Source: Cytidiella melzeri
Lineage: Eukaryota; Basidiomycota; Agaricomycetes; Polyporales; Irpicaceae
Direction of reading: 5' to 3'
Assembly: GCA_022592445.1 (NCBI GenBank)
Contig: JABYQR010000169.1
Span: 1 to 64,000 of the forward strand
Length of the DNA stretch: 64,000 nt
This document shows, piece after piece, positions 11,466-22,411 of the stretch (within the stretch, counting starts at the first letter, position 1; the number at the start of each line of letters is the position of its first letter). The translations under genes were made by a program, and so were the position numbers. Under the pieces are notes generated by a model that was given only the letters and a program-made list of their open reading frames with translations, did no database searches and was not told where the DNA came from.

Positions 11466-11781
11466 GGGGCGTTCAGAGTGGACGATTAACGTTGATTCTT
11501 GGGTCTGATTCTGGTTTGATTCTGCAGCGGTGGTCTGGGGTCCTACTCCGTGATTATTTGCGCGATTAACGGGAATCATGCTTAATCGCGCTCCCTTGTT
11601 GTCCCTCCTCTGGAGGAGGGACGACAAGAATCAAGCCTCGATTCTCGCTCCCCTGTACTTACTTGGTACTTACTTATAACAAAATTAGTTACCATGATAA
11701 CAATATATGTATACCCCTCTTCTGAAAACACCTGTCCGCCGCCCCTCTTTGATCCTCACTCCACCACTCGCCGCTATCACC

Positions 11782-13417
11782 ATGGCCAAAAAGAAGTTGA
11801 CCCCGAATTTGACCCTGCACGCACCAACCAGCACGACCGCTGGCGACGAGGCACTAAAAAAAGGAAAGAAAGCCCAGGGAGTTGCCGGAAAAGGCAAGAA
11901 TGGCATAGAGACACCTAACGTCGAAAAGGGCACAGATGCCAAGATTGCTGTTAAGTGGGGTCTCCTATGGTTCTCTAGATGTAGACAGGCACAAACTGAG
12001 AAATCTGACAGCTGGTCGAAGGATACGATGCTCACTGACAAGCTTATCAGCAGCATTCTCGACAACACTGAGATCAAGTCCTGCTTATACTCTTCTGTGG
12101 GTGGGAATGTTTCTACCAGCCGTGGAGGTGGCAAGACAAAGTCCGAGCACCACTGGCAGCTAGCCATCCTTGTCTTTGGAGACCACCCTGACTACGAAAA
12201 GCTCATAACGAGCGCGAAGGCGGATCCGAAACAGAGGTCGGCTTGGGCTACTAAAGTGAAGAACCGGCTGTCTTCGTGAGTGGTAGACTGTACCTTGGCT
12301 TCTGCTTCTTTTTGAACACTGATGTTTCGTGCAGGCTTGAGTCAACCTATGCTATGCACATGGAGTCAATGGGCGAGACGGGCGCAGGGATCAATTGTGA
12401 GGACGAGATAGACATGACCATGGATAACAAATTTGTGAACAAGTGGGGTACGTGACATGATAGTGCTAAGCTCCATCTACATGCTAACATTCAGATTTCT
12501 ACGGTCTACGTGCATGCAGAGAAAATAAAGCAGGAATTCCCGTGGCTCTGGGATATGAAAGAACTTGTCAAGGAGCGGCCTAACCGAGTGCGCAAGGGTC
12601 TCGGAAATGGTGATACCGAAATCGACCTCAACATCATCATGCCTGGTGCGGAACACGATGGACGCGAAGAGAGTACCGGCAATATCACCAGCCAAAGCGC
12701 GAGTTGCTATGACTTTGAAATGAGTTCGTCCGATGAGGAGGAAGAGGAGCAGCATGGCGCAAGCTCGGTGGTGCCATTGAAATGTCGTACCGAGGATGCA
12801 CCTGATGACAGTGATGCGGAAAAAGGTATGTAATCATTCCGACCCAGAATTGACCTTGCTACATGTACTCACATTCTCTAGCTACCAAACCGCAGGTCAA
12901 GTCCACGAAAAGGACTCCGGCTCGCCCCAGCACCTCAGTGGCAACTCCTGCTAAATCTTCTCCTACCGCAGCAAAGAGGTTCAAGGGAGTCGATGCACTC
13001 AACGAGCTTGGTGTGGCGGCAGAGGTTACTGCGCAGAGGCAACTGGAGGTCAAGAAAGCAAAGATCGAGGCTGACAAAGACTTACAGAAGGCTAAGCTCA
13101 AGGCTAAGTTAGCGGCGGTGGAAGCACGAGAGAGGCGAAGGACCCTGGCGATGCAGCATGAACACGAGATGCAGATGATGAAGATGAGGTTGAAGTACGA
13201 GCGCGAGCAGAAGTCTGGCCATGGACCTCCGATGTTTGCCAGTGCACCCGACCAGCTGCAATTCAACACTTCCGGCCCTTCTTCCTTCAGTGTGGATGCA
13301 GGTCCAACGGACCACTTTTCTCGCTCTGACTCCGAGTTCTCTCGTGAAGGATCTAAGTTCCCTGACGGAGTTTCCCACATGTACAACACAAACGGTGCTC
13401 ACGATAGTGGCTTCTAG
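11782..13417 (+). CDS. Spliced gene, SANT/Myb-like N-terminus, coiled C-terminus
   Basis: Four exons fit: 11782-12275, 12335-12447, 12520-12825 and 12882-13417, joined by GT-AG introns of 59-72 nt. They give 482 codons with no stop. The start is the ATG in a good context (ACCATGG). Residues about 55-165 contain spaced tryptophans and the pattern SDSWSKDTMLTDKLISSI with a GGGK...HHWQLAILVF segment. This resembles trihelix/Myb-SANT domains of transposon-associated proteins, an assignment made by pattern only. An acidic stretch (SSSDEEEEEQ) follows near residue 275. Residues about 345-425 are a Lys/Arg/Glu-rich coiled coil. An alternative 3' acceptor at 12494 exists but breaks the frame. This is the only intact multi-exon gene in the window. 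Its role is unknown; it may be a DNA-binding accessory protein of a transposon. Confidence 0.6.
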
Positions 13418-13954
13418 CTGAGGTATACATACTTGTATTTATTGCTCTCAACTGTCTCTCTGGCAGACAGTGCTCAATCGCATGTTTTCTCTTACCGAAC
13501 CACTACCGTTACACAACAGTCAATGCGAGCGCCTCTCTGTCTTTCTCTTTACCTTCACAGTGCTCGCAGACACAAGGTACGTATATTTGTGCCTTTCTCT
13601 CTCCTCTCTCTCCTCTCCTTTTGCAGATCCAAGGATGACAGGAGCAACGCGACATCTTGGAGGCCGAGAGGACTGCACGTTGACAGCGTGAGCAACGAGG
13701 TCGGCGACACAGTGTACCACAAGGTTGGCATGAACGACGAGGACGGCAACGCAGTGGACTGTAGATGGATGCTCAAACAATGAGGACTGCGAGGACAACG
13801 AGGATGGCGAGGACAACGAGGATGGCGAGAACAACGAGGGCGTCAAGACCAACTGATGGTGCGTATACTTGTGCCTCTCTCTCTCCTCTTGCTCCTCTCC
13901 TTTTGCAGATCCAAGGATGGCGGGAGCAACGCGACATATCAGAGATCATACTCG

Positions 13955-14460
13955 GGGTCACGAGCAGCGCCGCCGTCAAGACCGTCACCGTACGACATCC
14001 CACCCGCTTCAGGCCTTATCCGCAACGGCGACAAAGGTTACACACACCTTCAACGAGGCCGCGCTGTTGACCCCACCGCCCCATTCTCCCTCTATGGTCA
14101 CGAGCAGCGTCGCCGTCGAGACCGTCACCGTACGACATCCCACCCGCTCCAGGCCTCATCCGCGACGGCGACGAAGCTTACACACACCTCCAACAAGGCC
14201 GCGCTGTTGACCCCACCGCCCCATTCTCCCTCTATGGTCACGAGCAGCGTCGCCGTCGAGACCGTCACCGTACGACATCCCACCCGCTCCAGGCCTCATC
14301 CGCGACGGCTACGAAGGTTACACATACCTTCAACGAGGCCGTGCTGTTGACCCCACCGCCCCATTCTCCCTCTATGGTCCCGCGCTGTTGACCCCACCGC
14401 CCCATTCTCCCTCTATGGTCACGAGCAGCGTCGCCATCGAGACCGTCACCGTACGACATC
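13955..14460 (+). repeat. Tandem repeat, unit about 139 bp, 3-4 copies
   Basis: Units each contain GACCGTCACCGTACGACATC, at about 13979, 14121, 14260 and 14443. The last unit is rearranged by a short duplication. The repeat is GC-rich and runs directly into the next gene fragment. Confidence 0.8.
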
Positions 14461-14463
14461 CCA

Positions 14464-14851
14464 CCAGACGCAATCTACGTGGACAATGACACTCGTATAC
14501 AGGTCCTTGACAGCATGTCCTGGCTGCCCCGCACAGACAAGGAGCAGTGTGGCGCCTTCATCGTACGTCTGTCTCTCATCCCCAGCTCGTATCTTGCACT
14601 CACACGTCCTTCAGAGGGACGAACGGGTTCTCGTCGTCTGGGCCTACAACCTCGACAACATCATCCCCACCTGCCGCGACTTTGAAGACAAACTCATCAA
14701 GCTTGTATGGGCCCAGCGTGCCGCCCTCTCCTCATTCACCACCGCCTCCCTCCCATACACCGCCTCGGCTGTCCCCTCCAACGTCAACTCTGACGACAAC
14801 AAGACACCTTGCATGGGAGACTTAGAGTTTGGGGTGCACGTTTTCGCAAAG
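14464..14851 (+). pseudogene. Fragment of a chitin-synthase-like GT2 family protein
   Basis: Exon to 14562 (IYVDNDTRIQVLDSM ... CGAFI), GT-AG intron 14563-14614, then RDERVLVVWAYNLDNIIPTC and FEDKLIKLVW up to a donor at 14852. From memory this matches the N-terminal conserved region of uncharacterised basidiomycete glycosyltransferase-2/chitin-synthase-like proteins. No GT2 catalytic motifs follow. The next 230 bp are unrelated, so only one segment of the gene was captured. The junction with the 139-bp tandem repeat lies inside the coding segment. Confidence 0.45.
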
Positions 14852-15080
14852 GTGCGTACAGCTCTTTCTCAAATCTATCACTCCGAACTTGCTCTCCATT
14901 GGTTGCATACATACGTGGCTTAGTCCAACGCAAGATTTGCTCGTCTGTCGAGCCAACGCGTTGCAGCATCAGCGAGCTAATCCGAAATTGGCGTTCACAT
15001 ACTGCTAAGCTTGCCGAGATGAACAGCGAGTCAATTGTGCGTTACAGGACCCTTGCTGACCATGACTTTGGAATCTGCAG

Positions 15081-15655
15081 GCTGCGTCGCTGGGGATGGA
15101 CTCGCACTCGGTCAACGTCACACTACCCGGCCAAGACTCGACGACGGAGAAAAGAATAGACGTACCGATGCGCTTCTTCCAAGGCGGTATGTACACAAAC
15201 CCCAAACCGCCGTGCAGCATACTGAACTCATCTCAGGCTACTATACTCAGCTCATAGTGCTCTACGAACATCTCGGAGTCCGCTTTCGCCAGGCGGATTT
15301 CACGTATTCCTTTGCCACTGTCTCTTCGGCCGTTAGCACACTCCAAAACGCGGACGCGTCCAACAGGAATCTCACGACGTTCATGATATACGACGGAGCG
15401 TCAGGACGGAATGGGCTCAGTGTCCCTGCCTCGTACTTTCCTTCGTCACACGCTGCCTCAAGGACATTATGGGATACGTGCTTCGCCTACGCCGCCTATG
15501 CAATATCCGGCCTTGTCGTTCTACTGTTTTCATTGCGCATGGCATTGCTTTCCCTCCCCGTACGCACAACCAAAGGCTCTATATTACTACTTTGTGCGTC
15601 TCGCGCGTCTGGGCTCAAGAGTCTCCCTGTTACACGTAGAGTAGTATGTGTATAG
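15081..15655 (+). pseudogene. Fragment resembling an FAD/NAD(P)-binding oxidoreductase
   Basis: Exon 15081-15186 (RIDVPMRFFQGG) is joined by a GT-AG intron (15187-15236) to YYTQLIVLYEHLGVRFRQAD and following residues, then a hydrophobic helix near residues 115-140 of the second exon. The segment recalls basidiomycete amine-oxidase-like flavoproteins, but the dinucleotide-binding GxGxxG start is absent. The call is tentative. Introns are retained, so it was copied from DNA, not from mRNA. Confidence 0.35.
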
Positions 15656-15817
15656 TTTTATGTTTTTACCGTCTCTGGCTCCGCCGACGTTTAATAACAT
15701 TGATTTTTTAATAAATAAAAAAAGACCGAATTGAGATAATGAGGGAATTACTTATGTTGTGTTAGAGTGAATTACTAATGTTGTGTTGGAGAATCAGGCA
15801 GAATCAGCACTGTGGGA

Positions 15818-15932
15818 TGGGGTGTTCAGAGTGCACTCTGATTAATAGTCTGATTAAGAAAATTGACGGCAAGAAAAATCACCACTTAATCAGACCCGGA
15901 ATCACTGGTAATCAACCTACTCTGAACTCCCC
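15818..15932. mobile_element. 115-bp MITE-like unit
   Basis: Starts GGGGTGTTCAGAGT and ends with the inverse ACTCTGAACTCCCC. AT-rich interior with GTCTGATTAAG...CTTAATCAGAC as a further inverted pair. Flanks do not form a clear target duplication. Confidence 0.5.
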
Positions 15933-17552
15933 TAATAGAAGAACTACAAAGATAACACAAAACTTGGAGGTCACTTATGCAAGGTGGGACAAACTGTTGA
16001 TGTCTGCTTGTGCTGATACACCTGGAAACCACTGGACATAAAAAGACCCAAATGCGAGCACATTTGCACAGAATAGCAGCAGCCTTTGTCATTCGCAAGA
16101 CTTGAAATGTTTTGCAGTGCATTGTTGGGTGTTGCACATTGCACACTCTCTGTCCCTCACACTCAAGCTCATGCCTGCCAGACTCATACAGCCATTTTCT
16201 CACTTGCTCCCTCGGATTCCTCAGCCCTTTTTCTTTGATAGGAGTGCCTTGCAAGCAGCCTTCCATGAAGACCCTCAATCACAGCACTGCTAAGGATTTG
16301 CTTCCGTGGCACTACTTTTCTTTTCATTGCACAGCCTCACATAGCTTCGTGTCATTGGGCTATGGCTTGATTGGCTGCTTGGAGTTAGCTGCGTCAACAG
16401 CAGTGCCCTATCACCCCTGTAACACATTTCGTGTTTGTCCCTTGTTTCATTGTGTGATTCCCCTTTTCTTGCCTTGCTATCACATGGACTTCATCTTCCT
16501 ATAGCCCCTATCACCTTTGATTTATATACACTGTGTTTCTACTTTGCTTAGCTGAGAATGCGACACCCCCCTCAAGTTTGCCTCTGCTACTTTGCCCCTT
16601 GCATCTTGAGCAACTCCACAGTGCGTATCTCTCACCCTGCATCACTTTCACCTTCATTGCAACCCTTTTTTGTGTTTCTACTGCATTTATTTCACTGCGT
16701 CACTTACTGCACTGCGTTTCTCTTTCACTGCAGCCCCCTTTTACTGCCCCCCCTTCTCCTTTTCAAGGCTACCGCGTCTTATACTGTGCTTACATTGTGT
16801 TCCCATTTGCATTCCTACTATGTTCTCCATTGGTTTTTGTGTTCTCCTTTTTTGATGAGTTAGCTTAGTCCTTTCTCTTGCACTTTACAATACCACTTCC
16901 TCTTCCCCTCTTGTGTTATTGCATTCCAATCACTACCCTTTCCTCATCACTGTGTTGCCTCTAGTGCCATTGCTTTTACACCACTCCCATTTGCAACACT
17001 TTTGTTCTATCACACATCACATCACATCACATCACATTGCATGGTATTGATTTGCATCACATTGCATCACACTTGCTGGCAAAGAGTGTTGCACTGCCAT
17101 TGGAGGTGAGAACACCAAAACCAAGTAAGTCCATGGATCAATGTTTGAAGCACTCATAGCTTGGCCAAAAGCTATTGCCAATGCCTATTGCTGTAGTCGG
17201 AACTTTCCGCAACACCTCTCAGGCAGAGCAATTCCACACAATAGGGTCCATTTGCATGTCTACGCCATTTCCGGTTGTATCACCGTTTCTGTTCCAGAAC
17301 AACTGGCACAATTAGTTGCCTTATGTTGAGGTGAGTGAAGTGCTCATAAAGTGCTAGACCATGTGAAACAGATTGATAAGTTATGCTTCACGAGTGGAGC
17401 AGTAAGTAATCTTGACATTGACTACTGTAGCGTAGATGTACTACAAACAGCGCAAGCATGAATATATGGATTTGTATGAGTGCTACTCCATGTCTAAGTC
17501 TACATCTCTGTCCTTCTTGAGTAAGCAGCAAAGTAAGTTATCATTATCTTAC
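15933..17552. other. No gene recognised
   Basis: Pyrimidine-rich DNA with many overlapping short ORFs lacking motifs. A short CACAT microsatellite lies at about 17011-17037. Confidence 0.4.
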
Positions 17553-17826
17553 CTTTGACATAGATCAAGTCCTGCCCATGATCCTCTTCCTGCCTGTGGT
17601 CCTCTTTCTCTCCCTCATCCTTGCCTAGCTTGTTTGTAGAATAGAACTTTTTCTTGCCTATGTTGTGTAGACCCAGCTCACTATCACAACCAGCCTTGAA
17701 AGACCAAATAGCACTGCTATTGTCCAAGTTGCCGTGGTCTGAGCTGCTGGACATGTTCACATTGTCCAAACCAGGGCTTTGCAACTGACTGCTACCATAC
17801 TCCATGGAGAAACAACTTCCATTCAA
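17553..17826 (-). CDS. Hypothetical single exon with 3' donor
   Basis: Reading from 17826, a 91-codon Ser/Asp/Lys-rich frame begins MNGSCFSMEYGSSQ and ends at a good donor (AAAG then GTAAGATA) at 17552. It contains a charged tract KLGKDEGEKEDHRQEEDH. I do not recognise it. It sits between the cargo region and the right arm, so it may be part of a gene belonging to the long inverted-repeat unit. No second exon was identified. Confidence 0.3.
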
Positions 17827-17854
17827 GAGTTTATCCCACCTGTCAGCTATTAAT

Positions 17855-18598
17855 GTTTTACAATTCCTTAAGAATGAAGAAGAACTGTTCCAGTATGCTC
17901 CAGCACATTAATGCCTTTTCAGATGTGACCTTTTTGTCCCCCAAAGTGTGGGAAGTTGATGGCAGAATACAGACAGTAACAGTGTCAATAACAAAACAAT
18001 GAATCCAGCTGATAGCATCACACTGGCTTTGTTATCAGCCCTTTATAACTTGGCATCAGATAACTTTTGCAATCAATATGCAGTTTTTAAGTTTTACAAA
18101 CTGAATATGGGTACAAATCCGTACATATAATACACCATTGGATAGCCCTATAATTTGGCAACATCCTGGTACAAACATCCTGTCAATTGAAGTGAAATTG
18201 AGCAAGTTATGGCCTGTCTACTGAAAACAGTCATCCAGACCCAGATTCAAACTCCACTCCTGCTGGCAAATGATGTCAAATTCTGGCCAGGTTGATGTGC
18301 AGCAATATACAGACATTGCTTGCTCTCTGAACAAGGAATACAATAACAAGACATGCTACACATAGTGTTGGCTCTGAGCAAGAATTACCAGTACTTTGGA
18401 AGCTAACTACAAATTATCAACCCCTACATCCTTGGACAATGTAAGTTTGTGGCTGCATTAGTAGTGAGTACTGTATCTGATTGTTCCGCAAAGTTTCACA
18501 ACTGTTAGTTGCTCTCTAAGCAGGAGTTACAACCAGAACACAGCCTGTGGCAGTTCCAATGGGGGTGAGGCAGTTCAGAAATCAACAGGACATGGCTT
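17855..18598 (-). repeat. Right arm of long inverted repeat, inner part
   Basis: Inverse of about 9960-10680, including the CACTTTGGGGGACAAAAAGG segment and one tandem unit. Ends at the copia insertion point. Confidence 0.8.
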
Positions 18599-19037
18599 TA
18601 ATGGCTTTTCAGCTCCGGCTCACGGACTAGTAATTACCGGACTCTCTTTTGTTTTCCGTATATGGTCGCTCTATTGTTCTTTCATCACGCGGACACATCT
18701 GTATCACAGATATTCCTTTTTGGGTCGCCTGTGGGCTCTGTCTTATATACCTTCGCCCCCGCTCCTGACACTCCATTGTGCTCTTTCTCTTTCGCACCTG
18801 GAGTGAGTATTCTTCGTTGCCCCTCACATATGCAATATGCTCACAGCCTGTACCTGTAGTTAACTCGCTTCGCTCGTGTGTCTTAGGTACAGTCATTATG
18901 CAATCGTGCTCTTTCTCTTTCGCACCTGGATTAACTCGCTTCGCTCGTGTGTCTTAGGTCCTTACGACGGCAAGTGGGATTACGACTGCGCATCCATCTC
19001 TGCCTCTAGACATGTTGAATTCATTCGACCGGCTTTA
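18599..19037 (+). repeat. Copia 5' LTR
   Basis: 439 bp. TATATA at 18744-18749. Predicted start 18778, 34 nt from the first T. A GTGAGT donor at 18803 and CTTAG acceptor at 18886 suggest an 84-nt intron. The 25 nt before the donor and the 29 nt across the acceptor both recur, fused together, at 18906-18959. Confidence 0.85.
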
Positions 19038-19050
19038 GGTTATGAGCCCC
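19038..19050 (+). promoter_or_regulatory. Copia primer-binding site, initiator tRNA-Met anticodon arm
   Basis: The bases directly after the LTR, GGTTATGAGCCC, are the reverse complement of GGGCTCATAACC, the anticodon stem-loop of initiator tRNA-Met (CAU anticodon). Copia-type elements are known to prime from an internal half of this tRNA. Confidence 0.75.
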
Positions 19051-19167
19051 GCCTGACTCTAATCCACACTCGTCGTTCACCTTATCGCGCCCATCTGCGC
19101 TTCGCTCCGATCAACGTCGACACAAGACTCTAGGTTTTCATATCCACATCCTTAACGTTATATCAAC

Positions 19168-21652
19168 ATGTCGAGCACTACACCTCCCACAGGTGGTTCG
19201 GCATCGTCTGGCCCTGCTGGGTCCACTCCTGCCTCTGCAGGCCTCTCTGCCGCCGGTTCGTTGTTCGTCAAGAACACTTCCAGCAACTCCTCGTTCATCA
19301 AACTCGACTCGCTGCCTAAGCTGACTGGTGCCAACAACTGGAAGGAATGGAACATGCTGTTCATCCAGTTCCTCAAGACGCAAGCCGCGTCTGGCATGGT
19401 CGATCCTTCTCTGGTCAAGCCCGCGTCCACCGACACGGACTACGACGACTGGTGCAAGGCCGATGCCAACGTCACTCTGGTTCTCCTCGCGACCGTCGAT
19501 AGCTCTCTCCACCATCTCTTCGACCTCGAGACCAACTCCGCCGCCGAGATCTACGCTAAGCTTAAGGCCAACTACTCCGCCTCGACCACTCTCTCTGCGT
19601 TCCTCAAGTTCAAGCAATACTTCCTTCACACGATCGACGGCTCACGCCCTCTCGTTGAACAGCTTGAAGAACGTGGTCGTCTCTGGCAGGAAGTTGACGC
19701 CTCCGGCATCCTTGGCAACAAGGAACTGCTCAAGATCTTCGGTCTTCTCTCGGTACTCCCTGACTCCTTCTACAACATCGTCGAGTCCATCCTCACTGTC
19801 ACCGCGCCAAAGGACTTGAAATACGACGACATCTGATCGCGCCTCATTGACGAGGCTAAGCGAAAGGAATCGCCTTCAGTCTCTGCGGTCAAGTTCAACA
19901 AGTCTTCAGCTTCGTCCTCGTCGGGCAAGTCAAAGAAGCAGTGCGGGTTCTGCAAGTACAAGGGTCACACAGAGGACGAGTGTCGTAAGAAGAAGGCTGC
20001 CATTGAGGAGGCAAGGAAAGGGGGAAAAGGAGGAAAGGACAAGGGGAAGAAGGAACCTTCTGGGTCACCATCATCGTCTAACAGTTCTGCTGCTGTACAT
20101 GTAGTCTCCGCTGAGGACTCCACGTCCGAAGCTGCCAACGTCGCGAATATAGATGTTATGTTTTATGCTTCGGGTGAAACACCCTGGATGCTTGACTCAG
20201 GCTGTACGAGACACATCACCAACAACCTCAACGACTTCCATGACTACAAGCCGTTCACTACGCCGTCGTTCGCAACATTGGCTGATGCTTCGAAGACTTC
20301 AATGTCTACGCTTGGGTCTGGGAGCGTACGTGGAACCGTACACGTTGATGGAAAGCAGCTCACAGCGCAGTTCGACAACGTCTTATACTGCCCGGGCATC
20401 GCCTACCGACTCATTTCGATTTCCTGTCTCGACTCCAAAGGATTCTCTACCGTTTTCACTGGCGGTAAAGCACGGATACACAAGAATGATACCACCTATG
20501 GCATAGGTACTCTCAAGGGCGGCCAATACTGGTTGGGACTTCGCGTCTCTTCTTCGTCGGTCGCCTCCTCCACGCACACGCACCCGTCACCCATCGACCT
20601 TGTACACCAACGCTATGGTCACCTGAACTGGGAAGCACTACAGAAGCTACGCTCTGACGACTCCCCGGTGACAGGTCTGACTATTGACGAGAAGACTCCT
20701 CGCTCTGAACACGCATGCGAAGGTTGTCAACTCGGCAAGGCCACACGACGCACATTCCATTCATCCTCGACACCTCGCGCGGACAAACCTTTTGATCTCA
20801 TCCACACTGACTTGGCTGGACCTATGCAGAACTCTTCTGTAAACGGCGGACACCTCTACATGCTCACGTATATCGACGACTGCTCTGACAATGTCTGGAT
20901 TTATTTCCTGAAACACAAAGACGAACAGGAGCAGAAGTTTGAGGAGTTCCGTCAGCTGGTCAAAACTCAGTTCGAGAGGGATATCAAGATTCTTCGCTCT
21001 GACAGGGGCGGTGAATACCAGTCAAAGCGCTTTGTGCAATGACTGAAGGATCTTGGCATTGTCCATCAGCGCACCACCCCGGATACACCACAACAAAACG
21101 GCAAGGCTGAGCGTTTCAACCGCACCATCATGGAGGCTGCGCTCTCTATGCTTTACGCCGCCGGGATGTCCAAAGGATTTTGGGAAGAAGCCGTGAAAAC
21201 CGCTGTGCATGTGCGCAACCGAGCACCCAAACGGTCTCTGGATTGGAGGACACCATTCGAGATTATCACTGGCTCCAAGCCGGATGTTTCATACTTCCGT
21301 GTTTTTGGTTGCCTCGCCTATCACCACATTTACAAGGATCATCGCAGGAAGCTCGATGCTCACGCTCAGCCTCTTGTGCATGTTGGGTATGAAGCGGGTT
21401 CTAAAGGTTACCGCTTATGGGACAAACATACTCATATGATTGTCTCGAGTACTGACGTTGTATTCGATGAACTGATCTTTCCTAACTGTCCTTCACCTCC
21501 TACTCAACCAACTTCGAGCATTCCAACCTCTCCGCCGACCACGTACGATCTTGAACTTTCACTCCCTTTAACGCCCTCTTCGCAGCCGGCTACTACCACG
21601 TCGCAAGTGCCCCCAACTCAACAACCACCTCCTCCTGACGCAACATCCACGT
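19168..21652 (+). pseudogene. Copia gag-protease-integrase, 5' part of polyprotein
   Basis: ATG at 19168. Gag (residues about 1-290) ends with the zinc knuckle CGFCKYKGHTEDEC (about 19948-19990). Protease active site LDSGCTRHIT follows (about 20188-20217). Pre-integrase motif: HQRYGHLNW. Integrase: DLAGPM for the first catalytic Asp, SDRGGEY for the second, then DTPQQNGKAERFNR. Breaks: TGA at 19834-19836 at the end of the capsid-like region, and TGA at 21040-21042 after KRFVQ in the integrase core. The frame is otherwise open to 21652, where gypsy copy B interrupts a Pro/Ser/Thr-rich linker. Codon use is strongly GC-biased. Confidence 0.92.
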
Positions 21653-22409
21653 TGTCATGGATGGCCTGACTAGCCCTTAATTTTCGCAATTTACCTCTTG
21701 TTTTTATCTGTAAAACTCCGGGCTACAACCTAGTTTCAATTCTCTCTGCATAAACTCCTTTGCACGTCTATTAAGCGCCCGTATCACGTGGCTTAGACGC
21801 TCCACACGGTCACATTACTTGCTACTACGTCACACTGGCATGTGACTTAGCTTAAGTAAGCCCACATGGCTCCAGACACATGGCTCAGCCCATAGCTAGG
21901 GTTTGATGTCATAAATGACGTCCACATAGACTCCTTATTGTTCTTTCCCTATTGTTCTCTTTATGGAAGGATGTTCTCACAGGTGTGGGAATGGAATACA
22001 ATAGTTGGTCCCCTTTTAGATAGATTCTCTCACGAGTAGAGTTCTTGGCAAGGTCTAGACAATAGCTATTGTTCTCCTTTAGGTAGTTCTTTTGTTCTTC
22101 GTTCACACGGCTTCTTGCAAAGCCTGCCCTCAACATGGTCTGTGCGCAGGTCCCTGAAGTCTATATAAGCAGCTACATGTACGCTCCTAGCCCCCATCTC
22201 GACCTCTTGGTCTTTACTGGGCTAGGTAAGCAACACCCCTCTTGTACTACATAGCGAGTAGTATCAATACTAACTTGGTCTTTACTGGGCTAGACATCTG
22301 CATAAGGTTTATAGCTGGTGAGAGTATTGAGCTTCACGCCTACCACCACCACTTCGTCGTCATCCACTTCGTGTCCCTGTTTGTCACGTCGAGCCTTGTC
22401 TCCGTGTCA
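21653..22409 (+). repeat. Family 1 5' LTR, copy B
   Basis: Starts TGTCATGG and ends CCGTGTCA. TATATAA at 22162-22168 and predicted start at 22196. The U3 contains ATTGTTC motifs, CACGTGG and TACGTCAC. An antisense 75-codon ORF spans 21909-22136. Confidence 0.97.
22196..22293 (+). promoter_or_regulatory. Predicted start site and 68-nt intron inside the LTR
   Basis: Predicted exon 1 (22196-22225) begins ATCTCGACCT and ends CTTGGTCTTTACTGGGCTAG. The donor GTAAG starts at 22226, a perfect TACTAAC branch site is at 22268-22274, and the acceptor TAG ends at 22293. The last 20 nt of the intron (22274-22293) are identical to the last 20 nt of exon 1. The same layout is kept in all family-1 LTRs of this window. 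Confidence 0.6.
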
Positions 22410-22411
22410 TT

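Larger units (their letters stand above)
11466..15932. mobile_element. Candidate TIR element carrying a Myb-like gene and gene fragments
   Basis: GGGGCGTTCAGAGT at 11466-11479 is inverted, with one mismatch, at 15919-15932. Similarity continues further in (for example GGGTCTGATT on both sides). TA flanks both ends (11464-11465 and 15933-15934), compatible with a TA or longer eroded target duplication. Inside lie one spliced Myb/SANT-like gene and fragments of two unrelated host-type genes. No transposase was recognised. A 115-bp segment at the right end (15818-15932) has the same termini and may be an independent MITE, in which case the larger element is an illusion. Confidence 0.4.

Noticed and set aside
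11460..11470. PIF/Harbinger assignment of the 11466-15932 element
   Set aside because: The Myb-like gene and GGGG termini are suggestive, but the expected TTA/TAA duplication is not matched on both sides and no DDE transposase is present.
16533..16868. Overlapping plus-strand ORFs rich in Phe/Leu/Ser
   Set aside because: The composition simply reflects pyrimidine-rich DNA; three frames are open at once and none has a motif.
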